In this document: in pieces, positions 22,967-30,788 of the stretch
How the letters are laid out: every line of letters begins with the position of its first letter
Numbering within the stretch: the stretch's first letter is position 1
From: a virus
Direction: 5' to 3' (one strand)
Virus record (IMG/VR): IMGVR_UViG_3300044691_000263
Coordinates: 1-39,299 of that record
DNA: 39,299 bases
Made by a program: the position numbers and the translations under genes
The notes under the pieces: generated by a model
Database searches by the model: none
Seen by the model: the letters and a program-made list of their open reading frames with translations, nothing else
Told to the model about the DNA's origin: nothing

Positions 22967-25548
22967 ATCTCGGTGCCGCGCTGAACGACTGGAATCACTT
23001 CGACTTCGTGCTCGGTCTCGGAGAAAATCTGTTACCGTGCGTACCAGCCTCGCCTGATGTCGAGGTGTTGGAGGGTAGCGCGCTAGCCGGCAAGGTGGGC
23101 AAGATCCCATCGATGTTTAACGGGCGCGGCGAAGCGCACGGATTGTTAGCTTGGCAGAAGCGTGACATCCTGCCGAGCGAGCTGGCCACATGGCAGCAAG
23201 ACTCGCGGTTGAATCTGTGCGTGAGAACCGGCCATATTAGCGGAATTTATGCATTCGATATCGATATTGAGGACGAGCGCTCCGATGAAGTTCGTCAGCT
23301 AATTGAGGAAGTAACCGGACCCTTACCAATCCGGTCACGAAATAATAGCCGCAAGCAGCTACTGATGGTTAGGATGGGGGTACCATGCAACAAGATGAAA
23401 TTGAAGTTGGACGACAATCCTCGCGGCCCCGCAGTAGAGTACCTTGCGAACGGTCAACAATTCGTAGCGTGTGGGCTGCATTCTTCTGGCTCACGCTACC
23501 AGTGGCTGCCCGAGCTGCCTTCATCCATTCCGACGATAACGTTGGCTCAGCTGAACTTGATCTGGTCGACACTGACTACCAAATATGCGAAGAGCGCGCC
23601 GACGCCCGCGGCACAGACTGCAGCGGCGGCGGCAGTGATGACGGACTCGAACACGGAGGTTCTGACGAAGATATCCGAAGAAGATTGGCACCATCTGCTA
23701 GCATGCTTGCGTTTCATGTTAGACAAAGTATCCGACAACGATACATGGAGCCAGATCGGATACGCGCTGCTATCTCTACAGCGCAGTGATAAGCCGGCGG
23801 AGCGCCTGTGGCTGGACTTTAGCAGCAAGGCCGTAGGATACGAGCCAGGCGCCGCCGAAGCCTGGTGGACGTCCCACCGCGGCCAGGAGACGCGCTCCGA
23901 CTATAGACATATCTTCAATATGGCGCGCAGGCTTGGTATGCAGCGTGTAGCGTCAGTCGACGCGTTCCCGCCAGTCGTAGCCGACCCCTTACCTGCTAAC
24001 GCGGATCTGATTGACGTGGTCCCGCCTGAGGTACAAGCGGTGCCAGGCCAACGTTCCCTGGTGCGTTTGAGTGAGGCACGCTTCTCCGAGATCCTTGACC
24101 AGCTGGAAGACGTGCTGAACCCGTTCGTGTACACGCAGGGCCCGTCCCTCGTACGGACAAGTGAAGCGCATAACGACGGCGCTATTCAGCGCAGTACCGA
24201 CGCGCTGATGCTGACTCCCGCTACCAAAGAGTGGGCGCGCAAACGTTTCGGTCAGCTATGCGACTTCCAAAAATACATCAAGTCAGAGAGCGATTGGCTC
24301 TCTGTCGCGCCCAGCGCGGAGCATATCAACACGATGCTCGGGCTGGGTAGCTGGAACACTCTACGGCCGCTCGATGCGATAGCCCGCGCCCCGTTTCTAC
24401 GTGACGATGGCAGCATCTGCGATACGCCAGGTTACGATCCTGTGAGCCGCACGTTGTATGTTCCGAGCATATCGTTTCCACCCCTACCAGAAAACCCATC
24501 GCGCGACGACGCGCTGACCGCGCTAGCTAGGCTACGTGAACCGTTCAACGAGTTCCCCTGGAAAGAGGAAGCGTCCGAGAGCGCGTTCATCTCGCATATC
24601 CTGGCAGAGGCCGCACGTCTCGCGATGGAGCGATGCCCGATGTACATCTACGATGCGCCAATGGCCGGCACCGGAAAGAGTACACTGCAAGAGATGGCGG
24701 CACGCATCGTACACGGAACCGAGCCAGCGATGCGTCCGTGGGTGGCGGACGAAGACGAATTGCGCAAGTCAATGTACGCCTGCCTGATGGCTGGTGACCG
24801 CTCCATCTGGTTCGATAACGTGCCGGATGGTATCAAGATACGTTCGCCTGTACTGGAAGGGTTTCTCACTAGCGCGGTGTGGAAAGACCGCAAGCTGGGC
24901 GAGAGTGTGACCACAGGCATCGCTAATAAGGCGGTGCTCGTAGCATCTGGAAATAATTTGACACCGGTCGCAGCGCTGGCGCGACGATGTCTGGTGATAC
25001 GTCTAGACGCGAACGTAGAGAACCTACGCGAACGCGTCTTCAGGATAACTAATCCGCGCCGGTATATCATGGAGCGTCGCGCGCCGCTGCTAATCGACGC
25101 GCTAACTGTCATCAAGGCGTATCTTGCCACCGACAAAGAAAACATGCCGGTTGCGTTGCCGAGCTTCGAGAGCTGGTCGCAACTAGCGCGCGAGCCGCTG
25201 ATATGGTTGGGGATGGCTGATCCGGTTGTCACCCAACTGAACGAGACGGATGACGAGACGCAGAACATCGGGCCGATATTTGATAGGCTGGCGGCAAACT
25301 TCGGGGAGCGGTCTTTCACGGCCGCAGATATGGCACGCATCGTTGGCAGCCTCTCAGATGAGAACAACGATCTGAGCGACGCACTGATGCAGATGGGGTG
25401 CTCGGAACCGACTAACCCCATCAAGGTAGGCTACTGGCTACGCGCGGCGAAAGACAAGATCGGCAACGGCTGGAAGATTGTGCACGACAAACATACCAAG
25501 CATGGTGTAAAGTGGAAACTGCAAAAGATGAACGGGGGCTTAGTATGA
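22963..25548 (+). CDS. Bifunctional primase-polymerase with helicase domain
   Basis: This 861-residue replication protein has three parts. Residues about 20-200 form an archaeo-eukaryotic (Prim-Pol) primase with catalytic acidic motif YAFDIDIED (Asp99, Asp101), then a basic SRNNSRKQLLM segment. Residues about 235-310 form a primase C-terminal domain (WHHLLACLRFMLDK, DNDTWSQIGYALLS, AEAWWTSHRG). From about residue 530, an SF3-like helicase ATPase shows Walker A APMAGTGKST (about 565-574) and Walker B SIWFDNV (about 614). It should make primers and unwind DNA at the phage origin. The start is TTG 22963, which overlaps the stop of the small membrane gene. The family is common in phages and plasmids. 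Confidence 0.8.
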   Translation: MNLGAALNDWNHFDFVLGLGENLLPCVPASPDVEVLEGSALAGKVGKIPSMFNGRGEAHGLLAWQKRDILPSELATWQQDSRLNLCVRTGHISGIYAFDIDIEDERSDEVRQLIEEVTGPLPIRSRNNSRKQLLMVRMGVPCNKMKLKLDDNPRGPAVEYLANGQQFVACGLHSSGSRYQWLPELPSSIPTITLAQLNLIWSTLTTKYAKSAPTPAAQTAAAAAVMTDSNTEVLTKISEEDWHHLLACLRFMLDKVSDNDTWSQIGYALLSLQRSDKPAERLWLDFSSKAVGYEPGAAEAWWTSHRGQETRSDYRHIFNMARRLGMQRVASVDAFPPVVADPLPANADLIDVVPPEVQAVPGQRSLVRLSEARFSEILDQLEDVLNPFVYTQGPSLVRTSEAHNDGAIQRSTDALMLTPATKEWARKRFGQLCDFQKYIKSESDWLSVAPSAEHINTMLGLGSWNTLRPLDAIARAPFLRDDGSICDTPGYDPVSRTLYVPSISFPPLPENPSRDDALTALARLREPFNEFPWKEEASESAFISHILAEAARLAMERCPMYIYDAPMAGTGKSTLQEMAARIVHGTEPAMRPWVADEDELRKSMYACLMAGDRSIWFDNVPDGIKIRSPVLEGFLTSAVWKDRKLGESVTTGIANKAVLVASGNNLTPVAALARRCLVIRLDANVENLRERVFRITNPRRYIMERRAPLLIDALTVIKAYLATDKENMPVALPSFESWSQLAREPLIWLGMADPVVTQLNETDDETQNIGPIFDRLAANFGERSFTAADMARIVGSLSDENNDLSDALMQMGCSEPTNPIKVGYWLRAAKDKIGNGWKIVHDKHTKHGVKWKLQKMNGGLV

Positions 25549-25814
25549 AATTCGTTGTGGCGTGGCTGGAAGAAAGAACTTCTGAGATCGACGCCATCGA
25601 TATGAGCGCAGCCGAGAAGTATGGTGTCGAACATATGAGCCGCCTTGGCGGCTTCCCTAGCGCGAGACTACTCTCCATCACGGAGATTAAGCCTAACGAG
25701 CCGAAAGACGACAAGCCGCCTACACCTTTCGGTAAACCCCCTTCCGGCACGCTAGGCGGCGGTCAGATGAAGGTGTTAGAGGCACTGCCGGATGCCGTGG
25801 CGGTGGCGGCATAA
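25545..25814 (+). CDS. Hypothetical protein after primase-helicase
   Basis: This 89-residue acidic protein starts MKFVVAWLEERTSEIDAIDM at ATG 25545, overlapping the primase stop as ATGA. The C-terminal half is Pro/Lys/Gly-rich (KPPTPFGKPPSGTLGGGQMK), probably flexible. Its stop overlaps the sigma-like gene start as TAATG. It is likely co-translated with both, so it may act in the same process. No family is recognised. Confidence 0.6.
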   Translation: MKFVVAWLEERTSEIDAIDMSAAEKYGVEHMSRLGGFPSARLLSITEIKPNEPKDDKPPTPFGKPPSGTLGGGQMKVLEALPDAVAVAA

Positions 25815-26596
25815 TGGATCGCGCTGAGGAAATATTTACGATGCAGCTCGCACGGGCTGCGGGGAAGAAAGCCAACAAATTTTTACACGCTCGCGGTCTG
25901 CAGAAAGCTGACCGCAACGACGTGATATCCGCAGCATTACTGTGGTGCTGGGACAATCGGGCTAACTATAGCCTGACAACAACGCTGGAGACATGGTTCA
26001 TGAACGCAGTGCGGGACGCATACAAGAATTTGACGCGCGGAGAGTTGCTATTATCGGAGCAGTCCATCGACGCTTTGACTGGCGGCGACGACACGCACAA
26101 TATATCCGCCGCGGAGTCGGCAGTCGACGCGCTGCTCGGTGCGCTGACGCCGGTAGACCGGAACATCGCTCTGCTCACGATGCAAGGCTTCACGTACCGA
26201 GAGATTTGGAAGCAGTACGGACATCCGAAGAAAGTTATCGATGATGCGCATCAACGTATCAAACAATTACGTCGACTGCTGCCGGAGCCTGAGCTGCGCG
26301 CCGCAGTGCGCCGAGGTGTGACGCCGCGCTCGCCGAACCTCGACGAGCTGGACGACTCGCCGCAGTCGCAACCGTCCAGCATCGACACAGAAATCGAGCA
26401 ACTGGACTTCGCTCCGCCAGCAGGAAAAGAGTGCCCCATTTGCTGGCGCTGCACGTGGTACTACGGATTCTTGCCAGACGGCAAGCGCGATACGCGCATG
26501 GATATCAAAGACCTAGAGGTGCGCGAGGCGGTGAAGAATACCGAGGCGCGTAAGATTCAGATTGCACAACAAGTGAGGAGTGGATTACATGGCTAA
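25814..26596 (+). CDS. Sigma-70-like (ECF-type) factor, possible, with Cys-rich tail
   Basis: This is a 260-residue protein. Residues about 35-80 (RNDVISAALLWCWDNRANYS, then LTTTLETWFMNAVRDAYKNL) resemble sigma region 2, where the core RNA polymerase and the -10 element bind. Residues about 108-155 (LLGALTPVDRNIALLTMQGF, TYREIWKQYG, KVIDDAHQRIKQLRRLL) resemble region 4, a helix-turn-helix for the -35 element. The segments match sigma patterns well, but no profile was run. The C-terminal region adds KECPICWRCTWYYG (possible zinc or disulfide cluster) and a charged tail. It could redirect host RNA polymerase to phage promoters; it might also be a non-sigma DNA-binding protein. Confidence 0.6.
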   Translation: MDRAEEIFTMQLARAAGKKANKFLHARGLQKADRNDVISAALLWCWDNRANYSLTTTLETWFMNAVRDAYKNLTRGELLLSEQSIDALTGGDDTHNISAAESAVDALLGALTPVDRNIALLTMQGFTYREIWKQYGHPKKVIDDAHQRIKQLRRLLPEPELRAAVRRGVTPRSPNLDELDDSPQSQPSSIDTEIEQLDFAPPAGKECPICWRCTWYYGFLPDGKRDTRMDIKDLEVREAVKNTEARKIQIAQQVRSGLHG

Positions 26597-26801
26597 GAAA
26601 GTGACAAAACGTTTTAGCGTCTCGTTCAATTTGACGAGCGCTCGGTTCACCATCGACGTGAAGGGCGATACGTTGGAAGATGCTCTAGCCGCTGGGCGAG
26701 CGCTGGGAGTTAGTAAGGCGCTGCATCAGTTCCAGAAAGATAAAAACGCTTGCTGGGATGATTACGAAGGTGAAGTGAGTTCAATTTGGGAGAATGAATA
26801 A
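26589..26801 (+). CDS. Small basic hypothetical protein
   Basis: This is a 70-residue protein starting MAKKVTKRFSVSFNLTSARF at ATG 26589, with AGGAG eight bases before. It alternates beta strands and one helix (TLEDALAAGRALGVSKALHQ), suggesting a small alpha/beta fold. It overlaps the sigma-like gene end by 8 bases and its stop overlaps the next ATG. No family is recognised. Confidence 0.6.
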   Translation: MAKKVTKRFSVSFNLTSARFTIDVKGDTLEDALAAGRALGVSKALHQFQKDKNACWDDYEGEVSSIWENE

Positions 26802-27061
26802 TGTCGGTAGATGCAAAGATTATGACGGTAGTTAGCGCGATCAAGCAGTCGCTGCAGTCATCGTGCGGGCCCGGCTCCAGCGTGAACAATCACCCGAATC
26901 CGTTCTTCTTGAACGTGGCGGGCGAGATGAACCTCAAGCACGTAGCGGAGCTGGTTATCACGCGCCTCGAAGAGTACGAGGCAGCGATTAAGGCCAAGAT
27001 CGAGAAGTCGATCAAGGAAGCTGAGGCCAAGCTACGCGCGACGGAGTCGCAGCTGGACTAA
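26801..27061 (+). CDS. Hypothetical helical protein, 86 residues
   Basis: The start ATG overlaps the upstream stop (TAATG). The sequence is MSVDAKIMTVVSAIKQSLQS, then a charged C-terminal helix (LEEYEAAIKAKIEKSIKEAE). It is predicted largely alpha-helical, possibly coiled coil. No family is recognised. Confidence 0.6.
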   Translation: MSVDAKIMTVVSAIKQSLQSSCGPGSSVNNHPNPFFLNVAGEMNLKHVAELVITRLEEYEAAIKAKIEKSIKEAEAKLRATESQLD

Positions 27062-27084
27062 TTATTGTCAAATAGTGCCGAGGC

Positions 27085-27119
27085 TTGCGTCCCGGCTCTT
27101 TTCCTGTATAGTGCACCCA
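27085..27119 (+). promoter_or_regulatory. Promoter, TATAGTGCACCCA family (copy 2)
   Basis: TTGCGT (27085-27090), 16 bases, TATAGT (27107-27112), followed by GCACCCA. It shares 13 bases with copy 1 (19891-19903), and both leaders end with an ACCCGGAG or ACCGGAG ribosome site before a small gene. It lies in the 83-base gap after the helical protein gene. Confidence 0.55.
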
Positions 27120-27144
27120 TCGACCCTAGAAACCGGAGCAGAAA

Positions 27145-27351
27145 ATGAGCAACCGCTACCCCGACTACCACGGCGGGCCCTACGATAGGGGCGCCGCTGA
27201 TAGCTGGTACCGCCGCAACAAAGATCCGCACTGCTGGCCGAACGGCACCGGACACGGCGAGCGGGTCGAGGCCGATCAGCTGTCACCGCTCCAGCTCGAA
27301 GCGTACCACGCCGGCTACGACGAGAACGAAGCCAACAACACCCACAAGTAA
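27145..27351 (+). CDS. Small phage protein, YDRGAADSWY family
   Basis: This is a 68-residue protein beginning MSNRYPDYHGGPYDRGAADS. The pattern G-x-P-Y-D-R-G-A-A-D-S-W-Y, then PHCWPNGTGHGERV and a Y-x-x-G-Y-x-x-N-E ending, is one I recall as recurring in small tailed-phage proteins of unknown function. The ribosome site ACCGGAG precedes it. It is the first gene after promoter copy 2. Confidence 0.6.
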   Translation: MSNRYPDYHGGPYDRGAADSWYRRNKDPHCWPNGTGHGERVEADQLSPLQLEAYHAGYDENEANNTHK

Positions 27352-27356
27352 GACTA

Positions 27357-27605
27357 ATGCGGTACATCTACGTCAGCAACAAGGGCGCGAAGCCGATGGA
27401 TATCGGCATTAACAGAGCGAAGCGCCGAGCGCATCGTCTCGACAAACAGGACCGAGATAAAGTGGTTCAGTTACTCGGCACCGGGCTGCCGATGCAGTCA
27501 CAGCATCACCAGCTGCTAGTGGCTTCACGGCACCGCTACTACCACGACCAACATGTACTCGGGGATAGCTTACGCTCACAGTCCGATGGAGAGGTTAAGC
27601 CATGA
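27357..27605 (+). CDS. Basic hypothetical protein, 82 residues
   Basis: This protein starts MRYIYVSNKGAKPMDIGINR. It is Arg/Lys/His-rich, with a helical charged segment (KRRAHRLDKQDRDKVVQLLG) that suggests nucleic-acid contact. The stop overlaps the next ATG as ATGA. No family is recognised. Confidence 0.55.
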   Translation: MRYIYVSNKGAKPMDIGINRAKRRAHRLDKQDRDKVVQLLGTGLPMQSQHHQLLVASRHRYYHDQHVLGDSLRSQSDGEVKP

Positions 27606-27781
27606 TCATGATCATGATTCTAAAATGCCCCATATGCGGCGCTCGCGAAGAACGAGACATCGGTCCAGGCGATGAGCAACCGTATTGCAAGGCTTGCTTT
27701 GGTCCAATGATTGCGGTCGGTGCCAAGTCGCACGAGGACTTCACGCGACGCTCAGCACGCGGCGGACGTGGTGACGCATGA
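27602..27781 (+). CDS. Small zinc-ribbon protein
   Basis: This 59-residue frame has C-x2-C at residues about 9-12 (LKCPICGAREERD) and C-x2-C near 29-32 (YCKACFGPM), a classic four-cysteine zinc ribbon. The N-terminus MIMIMIL arises from repeated ATGATC triplets, so the true start might be a later ATG. Overlaps with both neighbours are ATGA. Confidence 0.6.
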   Translation: MIMIMILKCPICGAREERDIGPGDEQPYCKACFGPMIAVGAKSHEDFTRRSARGGRGDA

Positions 27782-27966
27782 ACGATGAGCTTCAGCGCGC
27801 CAATGAATACGCACTGCGTTTGGTCCTTAGCCTCGCCGCCCGGTTCCCGGCTATCGAGGGGTTTCACGCACTGCCAGACCTTTACGGGCGGCTATCGCAG
27901 ATCGACAACATGACCTGCCGCTTGCCTCTAGGCTTCGGTAACAGCGGAGGAACTGAGCATGGGTAA
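27778..27966 (+). CDS. Hypothetical helical protein, 62 residues
   Basis: This is a 62-residue protein, MNDELQRANEYALRLVLSLA onward, with a hydrophobic amphipathic first helix and a Gly-rich end. It is not recognised. Both ends overlap neighbouring genes (ATGA upstream; 8 bases downstream). Confidence 0.5.
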   Translation: MNDELQRANEYALRLVLSLAARFPAIEGFHALPDLYGRLSQIDNMTCRLPLGFGNSGGTEHG

Positions 27967-28039
27967 ATTATTGTGCTGGATTGGGTGGCACCACTGGAAT
28001 TGGCACCATTGCGAACGGTGCGGAGAGGTCAACCGATGA
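27959..28039 (+). CDS. Tiny His/Trp/Cys protein (26 residues)
   Basis: The frame MGKLLCWIGWHHWNWHHCER ends with CGEVNR. The pattern of one Cys, Trp/His cluster and C-x2-C resembles very short phage proteins (KxxCxxGxHxW...CxxCG type) that I recall as common. It overlaps both neighbours (8 bases before, ATGA after) and could bind zinc. Such short genes are easily missed. Confidence 0.5.
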   Translation: MGKLLCWIGWHHWNWHHCERCGEVNR

Positions 28040-28341
28040 AGCGCTTTACTCAGGGCGGCTCAATGCACGAATCTCAGCGCGGCGATTGGGTTACTTATGA
28101 CGAGCACCGCCGCACTGTAGACGTGCTGGCCGATGGCGTTAAATCACTGATGCAGGGCAAGACAGAGATATCGCCAGCGCTTCGGCACTTCTTAGAGTTC
28201 GGGGATTTACCAGTCACGCTATCACAGCCTTATAACGTTAAACACGAGCCCCGAATACGGCATCACGATACAGAGTGTATTTGCGCGTGCGGCGCTCCGT
28301 GGCCGTGCTCACAGTCTGATGCCGGAGCTGAGCATGGATAG
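28036..28341 (+). CDS. Hypothetical protein with C-terminal Cys motif, 101 residues
   Basis: The start MKRFTQGGSMHESQRGDWVT overlaps the upstream stop. The C-terminus has ECICACGAPWPCSQ, with four close cysteines and a preceding His pair (RHHDTE), a possible metal site. The middle is helical. No family is recognised. Confidence 0.55.
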   Translation: MKRFTQGGSMHESQRGDWVTYDEHRRTVDVLADGVKSLMQGKTEISPALRHFLEFGDLPVTLSQPYNVKHEPRIRHHDTECICACGAPWPCSQSDAGAEHG

Positions 28342-28534
28342 TCTCGCACTACGTAAGCAAACCATCGAGACACTCGGCCTTCTGGTAGAGCGATACCCTA
28401 ATCTCTTCATTGGAGAGATTTTAGGCAACGCGGCTGGGTGTTCTTTCTATGTCACTGACGAGCAGCTGGCGCGCGGGTTGAACCAACTTTTTATTACATA
28501 CACACAATTTGAAGCCGCAGGAATAAAGCCATGA
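28334..28534 (+). CDS. Hypothetical protein, 66 residues
   Basis: The start MDSLALRKQTIETLGLLVER at ATG 28334 has GGAG before it and overlaps the previous gene by 8 bases. It is soluble and mostly helical with one Cys. The stop overlaps the next start. No family is recognised. Confidence 0.5.
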   Translation: MDSLALRKQTIETLGLLVERYPNLFIGEILGNAAGCSFYVTDEQLARGLNQLFITYTQFEAAGIKP

Positions 28535-28749
28535 GCATGAGACAAATGGTCTTAGCGGACCTGTACGCGGGGTTGTGGGTAAAATGCGCGACCCCCGACT
28601 GCAATAGCCTACACGCCGTTTGGTATCGCCAGCGAACTAGCTTCGTGGACGAAGGGCGTAATTGGGTAGCTCTTTGCGCTCCGTGCTCTGTAGAGAATGA
28701 TGAGTATTGGAACGAAATATGGCCTCAATACTACCAGGGATGCCTATGA
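28531..28749 (+). CDS. Small zinc-ribbon-like protein, 72 residues
   Basis: This protein contains VKCATPDCNSLHAVWY near the middle and LCAPCSVEN later, giving C-x4-C and C-x2-C pairs, a likely zinc-binding domain. The start MSMRQMVLADLYAGLW overlaps the upstream stop. Function is unknown. Confidence 0.55.
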   Translation: MSMRQMVLADLYAGLWVKCATPDCNSLHAVWYRQRTSFVDEGRNWVALCAPCSVENDEYWNEIWPQYYQGCL

Positions 28750-28967
28750 CCGCGCCTAACTTCACCGTCCTCACGCAGAAAGAGCTGACCATCGACCTCT
28801 CGCGGCCTGCGATGGAGTTCGTGCTGGAGGCGCTGAACTTTCGGATGGTGCAGTACCCGCCGCCTCCGTTTCACGCGTGCGAGATTGACAACCTCCGCAA
28901 CACTCTGCTAAATTTGCTTGAGAGATGCGAACCTAAAACTGAAAACTTCGATCTGATAGGAGAGTGA
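28746..28967 (+). CDS. Hypothetical protein, 73 residues
   Basis: The start MTAPNFTVLTQKELTIDLSR at ATG 28746 overlaps the upstream stop as ATGA. It contains two helical segments (MEFVLEALNFRMVQ; IDNLRNTLLNLLERC). No membrane segment is seen. No family is recognised. Confidence 0.5.
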   Translation: MTAPNFTVLTQKELTIDLSRPAMEFVLEALNFRMVQYPPPPFHACEIDNLRNTLLNLLERCEPKTENFDLIGE

Positions 28968-28968
28968 G

Positions 28969-29073
28969 ATGCTTCTGACCATCCGATACCCCGGGAACCC
29001 GCTCCCCATGAACGGCAAGTGCCCGTGCTCGTCCTGCCAACGCAGGCGCGAAGCCGCTGCGGTGCGGTCGTGA
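28969..29073 (+). CDS. Tiny Cys-rich protein (34 residues)
   Basis: The frame MLLTIRYPGNPLPMNGKCPC then SSCQRRREAAAVRS. CPCSSC holds three close cysteines, a possible metal knuckle. A GGAGAG site precedes the ATG, and the stop overlaps the GTG of the next gene. Confidence 0.45.
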   Translation: MLLTIRYPGNPLPMNGKCPCSSCQRRREAAAVRS

Positions 29074-29300
29074 GCATCCGCTTCACGCTCCAGGGCTGCA
29101 AGGTCGAGACAACCTGCGTCATACAACCGAACGGCACCTACACCGAGAACGTCACGCTCTCCGTCTGCCCCGCTAGCGCTCTATCGCTCGTTATCGAGGA
29201 GAGCGCCGGTAAGCCCATCGGCGAGCGAGCGGTCATAGCGCAGGCTGAGGGCCGGATGCGCGCCACCCGGTACGGGTTCGAGCTGGTGGAGCGCCGATGA
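29070..29300 (+). CDS. Hypothetical protein, 76 residues
   Basis: The start is probably GTG 29070, overlapping the upstream stop; an ATG at 29019 in the same frame would add 17 residues. The sequence is beta-rich (IRFTLQGCKVETTCVIQPNG) with three cysteines and an ending helix. No family is recognised. It overlaps the SLOG gene as ATGA. Confidence 0.5.
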   Translation: MSIRFTLQGCKVETTCVIQPNGTYTENVTLSVCPASALSLVIEESAGKPIGERAVIAQAEGRMRATRYGFELVERR

Positions 29301-29653
29301 TTGTCCTGGTAACTGGCGGACACTCGTTCAGCGACCGTGACAAATTCAACGACGTCATGGATAGCATACACCGCGCGCAGCCGCTTGAGGCGGTGATACA
29401 CGGCGCCGCCTCTGGCGCTGACACGCTGGCAAATCTGTGGGCGTTCTCTCGCGGCGTGCAGCCGGTAGCGTGCCCCGCGCTATGGGACTACCACGGGAAG
29501 CGGGCCGGCGGGAAGCGTAACCGGGCGATGCTGTTGCTGCGGCCCGACCTGGTAATAGCGTTCCCCGGCGGCCGAGGTACCAACGACATGGTCAACACCG
29601 CTCGTGAACAGCTTTTCAGAGTGTTCGACTACCGGCACCTGGATCTGGTATGA
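29297..29653 (+). CDS. SLOG-superfamily (DUF2493/YspA-like) protein
   Basis: This is a 118-residue Rossmann-like protein. Motifs are [18 protein letters not shown] at the start, [20 protein letters not shown] (nucleotide-binding GxxxGAD loop), [20 protein letters not shown] and a final GGRGTNDMV. These match the DprA/LDcluster-like SLOG fold proteins often seen in phages, thought to bind nucleotides or related ligands. Its ligand is unknown. It overlaps the recombinase start as ATGA, so it may be functionally paired with it. Confidence 0.75.
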   Translation: MIVLVTGGHSFSDRDKFNDVMDSIHRAQPLEAVIHGAASGADTLANLWAFSRGVQPVACPALWDYHGKRAGGKRNRAMLLLRPDLVIAFPGGRGTNDMVNTAREQLFRVFDYRHLDLV

Positions 29654-30189
29654 AGACTGCAGTTGCTTATACCCGGGTCAGTACGGCCGAGCAGGGCCGG
29701 TCCGGTCTAGGGCTGGAGGCGCAGCGAGCCGCCATCGAGGTATTCGCGGAGCGTGAAGGGATAGCCATCCAGGCGTGGTACAGCGAGTGCCAGTCAGGGA
29801 AGCGCATCTCCGACACCCTAGCGGAGCGGCCCCAGCTCCGCGCCGCGCTGGAGGCCTCTAAGGCGCTCCCAGGGCCGGTCCTGGTGTCCAAATTAGATCG
29901 TCTCAGCCGCGATGTGCACTTTATAAGCGGACTTATCGTGCATAAGGTCCATTTTATGGTGGCGGAGCTGGGGCCAGATGTCGACACGTTCACGCTCCAC
30001 TTGTGGGCCGCACTCGCTGAAAAAGAGCGCGCGATGATATCGCAGCGCACAAAGGCCGCCCTGGCCGCCCTCAAGGCTCGGGGCGTGAAGCTGGGACCGA
30101 AGCGCCCGAACCCCACCGCCGGCAACGAAGCGAACCGCTTGAAGTGGGAACGGATCCGTGCTAGTATGGCAACGTCAACTGAAACTTAG
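29650..30189 (+). CDS. Serine recombinase (resolvase/invertase catalytic domain, lacking typical HTH)
   Basis: This 179-residue protein has the resolvase catalytic core. The nucleophile Ser11 is in [10 protein letters not shown]; other conserved features are [30 protein letters not shown] and the E-helix region [20 protein letters not shown]. After [10 protein letters not shown], where a C-terminal helix-turn-helix usually begins, only about 35 residues remain, without a recognisable helix-turn-helix. It may resolve dimers or invert a segment with a partner, or be a degenerate protein. No recombination sites were identified. A promoter for the next gene lies in its 3' coding end. Confidence 0.8.
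   Translation: MKTAVAYTRVSTAEQGRSGLGLEAQRAAIEVFAEREGIAIQAWYSECQSGKRISDTLAERPQLRAALEASKALPGPVLVSKLDRLSRDVHFISGLIVHKVHFMVAELGPDVDTFTLHLWAALAEKERAMISQRTKAALAALKARGVKLGPKRPNPTAGNEANRLKWERIRASMATSTET
30139..30167 (+). promoter_or_regulatory. Putative promoter inside recombinase 3' end
   Basis: TTGAAG (30139-30144), 17 bases, TAGTAT (30162-30167), 31 bases before the next ATG with a TTAGGAGCTGAAA ribosome site. The -10 TAGTAT is identical to that of promoter cassette copy 2. Confidence 0.5.
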
Positions 30190-30198
30190 GAGCTGAAA

Positions 30199-30417
30199 AT
30201 GATCACTGCAATTCACGGAGACGGCGCCCGCCGAATCAAGTACGAATATCGACCTACCACATGGATAAGCCACGGCATACAAGCTGCTTGCGGGATCCAA
30301 TACCACAAGATACTCTCCAACGGCGGAGTTCGTCCCGGACTGTCCTATCGTGGCTGGCGCTACAGTGTTCAGCAATTCTGTTTTAGTATTGAGCGATCTT
30401 CACGGAGGTGGGTATGA
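30199..30417 (+). CDS. Hypothetical protein, 72 residues
   Basis: The start is ATG 30199 with AGGAGCTGAAA ribosome site. The sequence MITAIHGDGARRIKYEYRPT onward has aromatic-rich beta-like segments, with two cysteines. No family is recognised. Its stop overlaps the next start as ATGA. Confidence 0.55.
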   Translation: MITAIHGDGARRIKYEYRPTTWISHGIQAACGIQYHKILSNGGVRPGLSYRGWRYSVQQFCFSIERSSRRWV

Positions 30418-30548
30418 GCGTTACCGTCCGTATCATCGATTACAGAGCGCTCCGCCGCAGCTACGTACAGTGGCGGCTCGCTCACCCGGCGATCCTGGAA
30501 TGGTACAGGCGCTGGACGAGCCACTGGCGACCGATCACCCAACAATAG
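30414..30548 (+). CDS. Tiny basic protein (44 residues)
   Basis: The frame MSVTVRIIDYRALRRSYVQW continues into an Arg/Trp-rich helix (RLAHPAILEWYRRWTSHW). A cationic amphipathic helix could bind nucleic acid or membrane. GGAGG is located 8 bases before the ATG. It overlaps the upstream gene as ATGA. Confidence 0.5.
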   Translation: MSVTVRIIDYRALRRSYVQWRLAHPAILEWYRRWTSHWRPITQQ

Positions 30549-30557
30549 GAACCGACA

Positions 30558-30788
30558 GTGTCTTACAACACATACCAGAACCCGAACCGAAACTTTGGGC
30601 GGAGCCTAGCCTTCAGCGAGTACCTGAGCCGTCTTACGCCGGATCAGAAGGCGAAGGTAGTGCAGGCTGAGAAAACGTTTTTGCACGAAGCTAGCAACCC
30701 CGTCGGCCGCCGCGCCGCCGCCGCCACCGAGTTCTCCGACAGCTTCAAAAGTTCATCACCACGGCTTGACCCCACCGTAGTGACGTGA
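30558..30788 (+). CDS. Hypothetical protein, 76 residues
   Basis: The start is GTG 30558 after TAGGAA. The sequence begins MSYNTYQNPNRNFGRSLAFS and is helical and basic, with an Ala-rich middle. No family is recognised. It is followed by a promoter-like segment at 30766-30794. Confidence 0.5.
   Translation: MSYNTYQNPNRNFGRSLAFSEYLSRLTPDQKAKVVQAEKTFLHEASNPVGRRAAAATEFSDSFKSSSPRLDPTVVT

Noticed and set aside
24648-25424. 258-codon minus-strand frame opposite the primase-helicase
   Set aside because: It lies wholly within the helicase domain of a well-supported gene and is Ser/Arg-rich shadow sequence.
29650-30189. Serine recombinase as phage integrase
   Set aside because: Large serine integrases are over 450 residues with zinc-ribbon and coiled-coil domains; this 179-residue protein is a resolvase-type core only.
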